Shown here one piece after another: positions 1 to 5,173 of a stretch of 6,178 nucleotides of DNA (position 1 is its first letter; every line of letters starts with the position of its first letter). The DNA lies in contig JALGWA010000263.1 of NCBI GenBank assembly GCA_025774425.1, positions 1 through 6,178 of the forward strand. Direction: 5' to 3'. Source of the DNA: a bacterium. Its GTDB lineage: Bacteria > Arandabacterota > Arandabacteria > Arandabacterales > JALGWA01. The notes beneath the pieces were generated by a model that saw only the letters and a program-made list of their open reading frames with translations, searched no databases and was not told the origin of the DNA. Position numbers and translations under genes: made by a program.

Positions 1-369
1 CTTGAGCGCGAACGACATGGCGAGAAGCAGGAGATAGCCCAGCGTTATGCTCTTGGCTATCGAGAGGATCTGGCCCCCGGTGGTGATGACCTTGGGCCGC
101 CGGTAGAGCCCCTCGAAGTGGAAGATCAACGTCCACAGCACGCTGACGCCGACGAGGGCGGCCCACCGGTGCGGAGGGAACACGCCGACGCCGCCGAAGA
201 AACCGGATCCCAGGCGCAGCCACCAGCCCAGGTAGAGCGAAACACTCAGGCAACAGACGTCGAGCAGCCACAGAAAGGACATTCTGGTGAAGAGGCTCTT
301 CGTCCCGGGCGGGCCGGCGCCGAACCGGGCGCCGCCCGCGGCCTGCTCTTGGTCTTCGACTGTCGCCAT
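1..369 (-). CDS. Probable polyprenyl-phosphate sugar phosphotransferase, membrane N-terminus (C-terminus outside window)
   Basis: An open frame of 123 codons starts at ATG 369, directly after the TAG of the aminotransferase, and runs off the left edge with no stop. After a Gly/Ala/Pro-rich leader (about 1-24) come three probable membrane helices: FLWLLDVCCLSVSLYLGWWL (32-51), WAALVGVSVLWTLIFHF (69-85), and IAKSITLGYLLLLAMSFAL (104-122). Between the last two lies FEGLYRRPKVITTGGQIL (85-102). The LLD...LxxWLRLG helix, the GLYRRP loop, and the I-K-S/A-I-T-L-G helix are the pattern of the N-terminal region of WbaP/WcaJ/EpsL-type enzymes. These move sugar-1-phosphate onto undecaprenyl phosphate and start repeat-unit synthesis. 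The catalytic domain is not in the window. CapD/PglF/WbpM-type membrane sugar dehydratases have a similar N-terminus and remain possible. Coding is supported by the operon position and the uninterrupted hydrophobic pattern. The second ATG (282) is a weaker alternative start. Confidence 0.75.
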   Translation of the reverse strand, partial: MATVEDQEQAAGGARFGAGPPGTKSLFTRMSFLWLLDVCCLSVSLYLGWWLRLGSGFFGGVGVFPPHRWAALVGVSVLWTLIFHFEGLYRRPKVITTGGQILSIAKSITLGYLLLLAMSFALK

Positions 370-1479
370 CTAGCTCTTCTTCCCCACTATCTCTTCGAGG
401 CATGCCGCCACGAATTGTTGCTGCTCTTCGGTGATGTGCGGGAACATCGGGAGCGACATTATCTCGTCCGCGGCTCCCTCGGCCTCCGGGAAGCTTCCCC
501 TCCCGTATCCCAGTTCCTTGTACGCGTCCAGGAGATGCACCGGCACCGGGTAGTGAATGCCCGTCGCGACGTCCTTGGCCGCCAGTGCGGCCCTCACGTC
601 GTCCCTTTGCTTGACCCTGACGACGTAGAGATGGTAGATGTGTTCGGCGTCGGCCAGCACCTTCGGCGTCTCCAGGTCGAGGCCGGCTAGGAGGCTGTCA
701 TAGCGCGAGGCCGCCTCGCGCCGCAGCCCGTTCCATTCGTCGAGAGCACTCAGCTTCGCGTTGAGCACCGCGGCCTGCAGGCCGTCGAGCCTCTCGTTGA
801 AACCTATGACGGCGTGGTCATGCGCGCTTCGCCTGCCGTGGTTCATGTAGAGACGTATGCTCTCGACGTAGCCGGCGTCGTTGGTCACCACGGCGCCCGC
901 GTCCCCGTATGCGCCGAGGTTCTTGGCCGGGTAGAAGCTGAAAGCGGCGGCGTGCCCGAAAGACCCGCATCTTCTGCCCTTGTACCGGGCGCCCTGGGCC
1001 TGCGCGGCGTCCTCGAGAACGAGGAGGTTCCGCCTCTTCGCGATCTCGAGTATGGGATCCATGTCCGCAGGCTGGCCGTAAAGGTGAACGGGGACCAGCA
1101 CCTTGGTCTTGTCGGTAATAGCCTCTTCGACGGCCGCCGCTGAGATGTTGTAGGTCTCCCGGTCCATGTCCACCAGCACCGGCCTCGCGCCCGTGTGAGA
1201 TATCGCCTCGGCCGTGGCGATAAACGTGTTCGCCGCCGTGATCACTTCGTCGCCCGGGCCGACGCCCATGGCGAGCAAAGCCAGTTGAAGGGCCGAGGTG
1301 CCCGAGCTCGTCCCTACGGCGTGACTCACGCCGCAGTACGAGGCGAAGTCCTCCTCGAAAGCCGCCACGTACTTGCCGCCGACGAAGGCGGCGTCGGCGA
1401 CGACGTTCATGATTGCCGACTCGACCTCCTCCTTGAGGGCTGCGTGCTGGGCCTTGAGGTCGACGAATGGTACTTTCAC
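370..1479 (-). CDS. DegT/DnrJ/EryC1/StrS-family sugar aminotransferase
   Basis: A 369-residue PLP-dependent enzyme that transfers an amino group, usually from glutamate, to a keto group of a nucleotide-linked sugar in the cytoplasm. I choose GTG 1479 because it gives the family-typical N-terminus MKVPFVDLKAQ and has AAAGGAG 8 nt upstream; GTG 1497 would add six residues (MKGVRE) with no good site. Landmarks: GTSSGTSALQLAL (56-68, cofactor phosphate region), GPGDEVITAANTFIATAEAI (74-93), LEDAAQAQGA (155-164, with Asp157 pairing with the pyridine ring), SFYPAKNLGAYGDAGAV (181-197, with Lys186 as the Schiff-base lysine), FNERLDGLQAAVLNAKL (227-243), and HYPVPVHLLDAY (309-320). The set is intact and full length. 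The FYPAKNLGA and LDEWN style resembles enzymes making 3- or 4-amino-deoxy dTDP sugars (FdtB/QdtB-like), but the exact substrate cannot be read here. No dehydratase or ketoisomerase gene is visible to supply it. Confidence 0.93.
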   Translation of the reverse strand: MKVPFVDLKAQHAALKEEVESAIMNVVADAAFVGGKYVAAFEEDFASYCGVSHAVGTSSGTSALQLALLAMGVGPGDEVITAANTFIATAEAISHTGARPVLVDMDRETYNISAAAVEEAITDKTKVLVPVHLYGQPADMDPILEIAKRRNLLVLEDAAQAQGARYKGRRCGSFGHAAAFSFYPAKNLGAYGDAGAVVTNDAGYVESIRLYMNHGRRSAHDHAVIGFNERLDGLQAAVLNAKLSALDEWNGLRREAASRYDSLLAGLDLETPKVLADAEHIYHLYVVRVKQRDDVRAALAAKDVATGIHYPVPVHLLDAYKELGYGRGSFPEAEGAADEIMSLPMFPHITEEQQQFVAACLEEIVGKKS

Positions 1480-1483
1480 TTCC

Positions 1484-2971
1484 CTAACTCCTTTCACTCG
1501 GTTCGAATGTCCTGTATCTTTTCAGCATTGTGCGCTGGTAGCCACCCACTATGATGCCGGCGAATATGTACGGGAGCACGTTCATGAATTCGAAGAACCT
1601 CGGCTCCATGAACATGATGTTGACCGTGTATCCCGCCCACATGGCCATCACCGTCACGACGAGTTCGCCGTCGTAGTTGTCCGCCTCGATCCTCCTTGCC
1701 CTGATGAAGGTCCTCCACAACGTCAAGTAGATCACGAGGAGCGGCACGAGGCCGATGAGGCCGATCTCGGTCAGCACCGAGAAGAACTGATTGTGCTGGT
1801 TGACGTGCTGCCCGATCCAGTGCTCCCTGTAGCCGAGGAGGGTCGCCCGAACGGTCTTCACATACGCAGGCGAGTACTCCATGAACCTCGTGAAGCCGAC
1901 GCCGACGAACGGCCGGTCGGCGAACATCTTGAGCGACACCTCGGCGAGCACCAGTCTGGCCATGACCGTGTGCTCGGTGGCCAGCCCGCCCGCTGAACGC
2001 TCCGCCGTCGTGACATTGGACCAGTTGGCGAGGACGCCGAGCACCACGGCGACAACTATGAAAACGGCAAGCGTCTTCTGCCGCCGCGAGAACAAGAGCA
2101 GCACCATGATCGCCGCGAAGAAACCGAGATAAACCGACCGCGTATAGGTGAAGAACACCGCGATCGGCGTCAGCATCGTGATAAACGCCCTCAGGAGCTT
2201 CGGCCATGAGCCGCGTATCCTCGACAGGCTGTACATGCTGAGCAGGTAGGCCGACACCATTGCCATGCCGGTGTCCACGGGCTGCAGGAAGGCCCCGAGG
2301 GCCCGTTCGCCCCACGTTATCTCGACGCCGGCGATGACGGGACTCAGGATATACCTCGGGAACACGAACTGGGTCATCCTGTAGTGCTCGAACATGTGGT
2401 TGACGGGGAAGTATATGGACAGCGGCACGGCGAACCAGAATATGAAGCGCTGCAGGTCCTTCCTGGTCGTGAACGAGTTCTTGGCGCATACGAACATGGC
2501 ATAGGGTATGGCGTAGCCGTTGAGGAACTGCCGGATCCTGACGTGGCCGCGGGTCACCATCACGCCCATCACTGCCGCGAGAAGCGCGAGCATGGCCCAT
2601 TCGGTCGTCGTGCGCGGCAGCAGTCTCCTGCCCCCCACCAGCGTCTCGAGGAGAATGACGAACCATATGAAGGCGAACATCAACCTCGGTATGTCGAGGT
2701 CGGGCCATCGCCCTGGAAGGACGAACCTCCAATAGTAGTTGAGGAAAGTCAGTGAGTACAGGTAGATCAGGATTCCCAGGCTTATCTCCTTGAGGAGGAC
2801 TATGTACCCGACGAGCATGACATTGGCGACGAGCACCGTGTAGAAGATGGTCTTGTTGTCCACGGTGCTGTTGTATATGGCGAAGACGAGGATGAACCCG
2901 CTGATGCAGACAAGCGTCCAGACCATCAGGCCGTATTTCCAGTCCCTCGCTCCGGCAATCACGTGGTTCAT
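1484..2971 (-). CDS. O-antigen ligase / Wzy-polymerase-like membrane protein
   Basis: A 495-residue protein with about 10-12 hydrophobic helices, of the O-antigen ligase (Wzy_C) superfamily. Members either polymerise lipid-linked repeat units (Wzy) or transfer finished glycans to an acceptor (WaaL) at the outer face of the cytoplasmic membrane. Visible marks: many helices in the first 300 residues; TYTRSVYLGFFAA (275-287), matching the family's T/S-R-x-x-x-hydrophobic segment; the helix pair before and after SRRQKT (295-300); then a large loop (about 316-395) holding MFADRPFVGVGFTRFMEY (349-366), His389 and NQHNQFFSVLTEIGLIGL (391-408). These last elements are the conserved DRPxxGxGxxxF and HNxxLxxxxExGxxGL patterns of the family. 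The ATG directly follows the TAG of the glycosyltransferase, with GGGGAA 5 nt before it. Ligase and polymerase cannot be told apart from sequence alone. Beside a co-polymerase and a glycosylphosphotransferase, polymerase is the more likely role (inference). Confidence 0.88.
   Translation of the reverse strand: MNHVIAGARDWKYGLMVWTLVCISGFILVFAIYNSTVDNKTIFYTVLVANVMLVGYIVLLKEISLGILIYLYSLTFLNYYWRFVLPGRWPDLDIPRLMFAFIWFVILLETLVGGRRLLPRTTTEWAMLALLAAVMGVMVTRGHVRIRQFLNGYAIPYAMFVCAKNSFTTRKDLQRFIFWFAVPLSIYFPVNHMFEHYRMTQFVFPRYILSPVIAGVEITWGERALGAFLQPVDTGMAMVSAYLLSMYSLSRIRGSWPKLLRAFITMLTPIAVFFTYTRSVYLGFFAAIMVLLLFSRRQKTLAVFIVVAVVLGVLANWSNVTTAERSAGGLATEHTVMARLVLAEVSLKMFADRPFVGVGFTRFMEYSPAYVKTVRATLLGYREHWIGQHVNQHNQFFSVLTEIGLIGLVPLLVIYLTLWRTFIRARRIEADNYDGELVVTVMAMWAGYTVNIMFMEPRFFEFMNVLPYIFAGIIVGGYQRTMLKRYRTFEPSERS
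1488..1494 (-). promoter_or_regulatory. Shine-Dalgarno for the aminotransferase GTG start
   Basis: AAAGGAG lies within the last codons of the ligase-like gene, 8 nt before GTG 1479. The stop TAG (1486-1484) sits between the two, so ribosomes ending the upstream gene are well placed to restart. The spacing favours GTG 1479 over GTG 1497. Confidence 0.7.
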
Positions 2972-3562
2972 CTACATTCCCCGCGTCGAGTACAGGAAGA
3001 GCCTGACGCCGGTGAACGACCAGCGGTCGAGCTCCTCCAGATTATCCTCGAACCACCGTTGGATGCGCCCGTTCGGGTCGACCTGCCATTCGCGGCAGAG
3101 GCTCAGCCACACCCTGCGCCCGCCGGCGGCCAGCTCGCGGCAGCGGCCCGTCATGTTCTCGGGCGACGCGATGTGGTCCTTCCCGAAGACCTCGACGTCC
3201 GCAAGGCCGTCGAGGTAGAACTCGAGCGGCTCGGCCGTGAACACGGCCGCGACGACGTCCCCCTCACGGTAGTCCTGCTCGATGACCCTCGCCGCCGCCC
3301 TCAGGTCGTCCTTGGCGTAATGCGGGTTTCCGAAGTAGTTGGCAAGCGACAGGGCGACGAGTCCGGCGAGGGGCGCTGCAAGAACGCCGTAGCGCGTCTC
3401 CGTAAGTCTCGCGGTGCCCATGCCGAGCAGCATCACGAATGCCGGCAGGGCGACGAGTGCCGGCGGAAACGATGGCCACCGCCAGGGCCGGCACAATGAG
3501 GCAGGCCAGAAGCAACGTGAAGACATCCTTGTCCCCGCCGGCGGCGGCCGCCAATCCCACAA
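2972..3562 (-). CDS. Family-39 glycosyltransferase, 3' part of the frameshifted gene
   Basis: C-terminal part of the same glycosyltransferase, displaced by one frame. Genuine sequence begins near 3469 with FPPALVALPAFVMLLGMGTARL, which resembles the family's (P)RYLLPALPAF helix but without Arg-Tyr. It continues with another helix (RYGVLAAPLAGLVALSLAN) and a soluble domain (YAKDDLRAAARVIEQDY, then EGDVVAAVFTAEPLEFYLDG) like the C-terminal extracytoplasmic domain of many bacterial GT39 proteins. About 165 residues are real. The 30 or so residues coded from the ATG at 3562 to 3470 are a shadow of the upstream frame, so this ATG is unlikely to be a genuine start. The TAG stop is followed directly by the ATG of the ligase-like gene. 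If the break is real, this piece has no good ribosome-binding site of its own and probably is not made as a functional protein. Confidence 0.8.
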   Translation of the reverse strand: MWDWRPPPAGTRMSSRCFWPASLCRPWRWPSFPPALVALPAFVMLLGMGTARLTETRYGVLAAPLAGLVALSLANYFGNPHYAKDDLRAAARVIEQDYREGDVVAAVFTAEPLEFYLDGLADVEVFGKDHIASPENMTGRCRELAAGGRRVWLSLCREWQVDPNGRIQRWFEDNLEELDRWSFTGVRLFLYSTRGM

Positions 3563-4454
3563 GCAGGGGCACTCCCAGGGCGAAGGCAGCGAAGACTATG
3601 GCCGGGAGGTTCCTGCGTATCGAGCCCCTCCGGTCGACCTGCAGGTCCCTCGGCGAAGGGCCGAAGGTGTAGCCGGCTCCGAACGTGAAGAAGGCGTAAG
3701 GCACCGCCATCGCCGAGAGGGACGCGCCGCCGATGAGGGGCGGGCCGGTATCGCCGCCGACCACTCGCTGGGGCTGGACGCGCGCGACGATTTCCCCGAC
3801 CCACGGTGAGAAGGCGACGAGGACGAGGCAGACGGCGACCGCCCACCACAGGGCGATGCGCGCCTGCCGGCGCCGCACGATGAGGAACACCAGGTGAGCT
3901 CCCACGACGAAAGCCATGCTGAGGTTCGAAACGAGTCCCGCGAAGACGGAGACGGCGTAGAGCGCGATATCGGAGCGGTTACCCTTCCTGACCCACTTGA
4001 AGAAGAAGCAGGTGGAGAGGATCGAGAACAGCACGACGAAGGCGTAGCCGCGCACCTCCTGGGAATACCATATGTGGACGGGGGACAGTGCGAGCAGAAA
4101 GGCCGTATGGAGTGAAGTCCACCCGTCGCTCATCTCGCGGGCGAGCGCATACATCGCGGGTATGGCGAGCACCCCCACTACGGCGAAGGGAAGCCTCAGT
4201 AGCGTCTCGGTCGTGCCCAGCCGGGCCCAGAAGTGTATGAACAGCGAGACAGCGGGCCCCTGGAGATTGTGCAGCACGTAGGAGAAGATCCCCGGCTCCC
4301 CGAGGTGCGCGTTCACTATGGTGAGGAGCTCGTCGACCCAGAGGCTCTTGCCCGCCAGAGAAACGAATCGGAGGACGGCTCCCAGCCCGATGCCCGCGAA
4401 CAGCGCATACCGCAGGTATCGCTCAGCACTCTTTGTCCTCGCCTCGTCTGCCAA
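3264..4454 (-). CDS. Family-39 (PMT/ArnT-like) membrane glycosyltransferase, 5' part of a frameshifted gene
   Basis: N-terminal and central part of a multi-pass glycosyltransferase of the GT39/PMT_2 type. Such enzymes use a polyprenyl-phosphate sugar donor and act on the outer face of the cytoplasmic membrane. I place the start at TTG 4454 (MADEARTKSAERYLRY) because a strong Shine-Dalgarno GGAGGAG lies 7 nt before it. The open frame runs further upstream, but there it overlaps the kinase-like gene and reads as non-family sequence. Family marks: SLWVDELLT (38-45, with the Asp41-Glu42 pair typical of the first periplasmic loop), LRLPFAVVGVLAIPAMYALAREM (86-108), and ALSPVHIWYSQEVRGYA (122-138), followed by several hydrophobic helices. 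Real coding in this frame ends at about residue 330 (near 3465, AVAIVSAG). Codons from there to the stop at 3264 give an Arg-rich shadow sequence. The gene continues in another frame to 2972; the joined product would be about 493 residues, normal for the family. Either a pseudogene or a sequence error. Confidence 0.85.
   Translation of the reverse strand: MADEARTKSAERYLRYALFAGIGLGAVLRFVSLAGKSLWVDELLTIVNAHLGEPGIFSYVLHNLQGPAVSLFIHFWARLGTTETLLRLPFAVVGVLAIPAMYALAREMSDGWTSLHTAFLLALSPVHIWYSQEVRGYAFVVLFSILSTCFFFKWVRKGNRSDIALYAVSVFAGLVSNLSMAFVVGAHLVFLIVRRRQARIALWWAVAVCLVLVAFSPWVGEIVARVQPQRVVGGDTGPPLIGGASLSAMAVPYAFFTFGAGYTFGPSPRDLQVDRRGSIRRNLPAIVFAAFALGVPLLVGLAAAAGGDKDVFTLLLACLIVPALAVAIVSAGTRRPAGIRDAARHGHRETYGDALRRSCSAPRRTRRPVACQLLRKPALRQGRPEGGGEGHRAGLP
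3435..3464. repeat. Imperfect short direct repeat at the frameshift
   Basis: ACGAATGCCGGC (3435-3446) and ACGAGTGCCGGC (3453-3464) match at 11 of 12 bases with an offset of 18 bases. In the downstream frame they encode the two similar peptides PALV and PAFV. Short direct repeats like this can promote slippage or deletion, which could explain the neighbouring frame break. The repeat may also be chance in GC-rich sequence. Confidence 0.5.
3461..3470 (-). other. Probable frameshift site in the glycosyltransferase gene
   Basis: Reading on the minus strand, the family-like sequence ends in one frame at codons for AIVS (3476-3465) and resumes in the next frame at codons for FPPALVA (3469-3449). 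The shift equals one extra base, or the loss of two (or 3n+2) bases, around GTTTCCGCCGG. No sequence typical of programmed frameshifting (a slippery heptamer followed by a clear stem-loop) was recognised, so a mutation or an assembly or sequencing error is more likely. Confidence 0.75.
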
Positions 4455-4461
4455 GAAAAGG

Positions 4462-4468
4462 CTCCTCC
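4462..4468 (-). promoter_or_regulatory. Shine-Dalgarno for the glycosyltransferase TTG start
   Basis: GGAGGAG on the minus strand lies 7 nt before TTG 4454, inside the 29-nt gap after the kinase-like gene. It is the best ribosome-binding site in the window. It decides the choice of TTG over the much longer open frame that starts at 4664. Confidence 0.8.
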
Positions 4469-4483
4469 GCCCTGCAACCTCTG

Positions 4484-5173
4484 CTAGACTTTCCTGTAGA
4501 GGAATTCCGGTATGGGGAACTTCCTCCTGTTGAGCACGACCCCCAGAACTTTTCCGTCCGCACGAGTTATGATCTCCTTGGCTCGCTTGACGATCTCGCG
4601 CCTCGTGCGTCCGTAGCGGACGACCAGGATGATCCCGTCGACCTTGTTGCACATTATGACGCACTCGGGATAGACGCCCACCGGCGCGGCGTCAATCAGG
4701 ACATAATCGAAGTTGCTCCTCAACTCCGCAATCAACTTCTCCAAACGTTCGTCGCCGAAGGCCGCCAGCGAGACGACTCCTCTGCCGAGCGGCATGATGT
4801 AGAGATTGGGCACGACCGTGTTGGACAGGGCCTGCTCGATGGAGAGCCTGCCGGTCAAGTATTCCCCCAGGCCCACGTCCGGCAGGCCGAATCTCAAATG
4901 CACTTCGGGATGATGCACGTTGCAGTCCACGATGGCCGTTTTCCTGCCGAGCTCCCCTGCCATCGTCATGCCGAGCCCCATGGCCACGTCCGTCGTGCCC
5001 TCGCCGTAGACGGAGCTCGCCAGCATGAGCACACGCGACTCCATGTTGGGCAGGGCTATCTCGACCTGCCCGATCAAGCCCGTGTAGTAGTTCTTGAGCT
5101 CGTCAAGCACTGTTCCGCCCGACGCTCCCGCTTCTTCGGCCCCGGGCGCCGCGCCGCCGTCCCATTCTGTCAT
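4484..5173 (-). CDS. BY-kinase-like (CpsD/CapB/Wzc C-domain) ATPase with degenerate Walker A
   Basis: A 229-residue cytoplasmic P-loop protein of the bacterial tyrosine-kinase / MinD-like group, expected to bind the tail of the co-polymerase encoded just upstream. The start ATG overlaps the upstream TGA (ATGA), which suggests translational coupling. After a low-complexity Gly/Ala/Glu-rich N-terminus (1-20), the Walker A region is ASSVYGEGTTD (52-62). It aligns with the usual SSxPGEGKST but has Thr60 where the catalytic lysine should be. Walker A' is AIVDCNVHHP (80-89): the first Asp (83) is kept and the second is Asn85. Walker B is YVLIDAAPV (157-165) with Asp161. The segment VDGIILVVRYGRTRREIVKRA (178-198) is typical of the family. 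The C-terminus has a single tyrosine (Tyr226) instead of a tyrosine cluster. Family membership is clear. Kinase activity is doubtful, and a regulatory or structural role is as likely. The next gene begins 29 nt after the TAG stop. Confidence 0.9.
   Translation of the reverse strand: MTEWDGGAAPGAEEAGASGGTVLDELKNYYTGLIGQVEIALPNMESRVLMLASSVYGEGTTDVAMGLGMTMAGELGRKTAIVDCNVHHPEVHLRFGLPDVGLGEYLTGRLSIEQALSNTVVPNLYIMPLGRGVVSLAAFGDERLEKLIAELRSNFDYVLIDAAPVGVYPECVIMCNKVDGIILVVRYGRTRREIVKRAKEIITRADGKVLGVVLNRRKFPIPEFLYRKV

Noticed and set aside
118..690. Plus-strand ORFs across the aminotransferase and phosphotransferase region (118-690, 814-1143, 1195-1554, 1373-1996)
   Set aside because: They are antisense shadows of intact minus-strand genes and have low-complexity, charged products with no domain.
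1494..2732. 412-codon minus-strand ORF in another frame of the ligase-like gene
   Set aside because: The product is Arg/His/Gly-rich with no membrane pattern or domain. It lies entirely within the ligase-like gene, whose frame shows family motifs.
3264..3562. Programmed ribosomal frameshifting to explain the split glycosyltransferase
   Set aside because: I saw no convincing slippery heptamer or downstream stem-loop, and this family is not known to use such a mechanism. Mutation or sequence error is simpler.
4455..4664. N-terminal extension of the glycosyltransferase to 4664
   Set aside because: The extra 70 residues overlap the kinase-like coding sequence, look like shadow sequence, and ignore the strong Shine-Dalgarno before TTG 4454.
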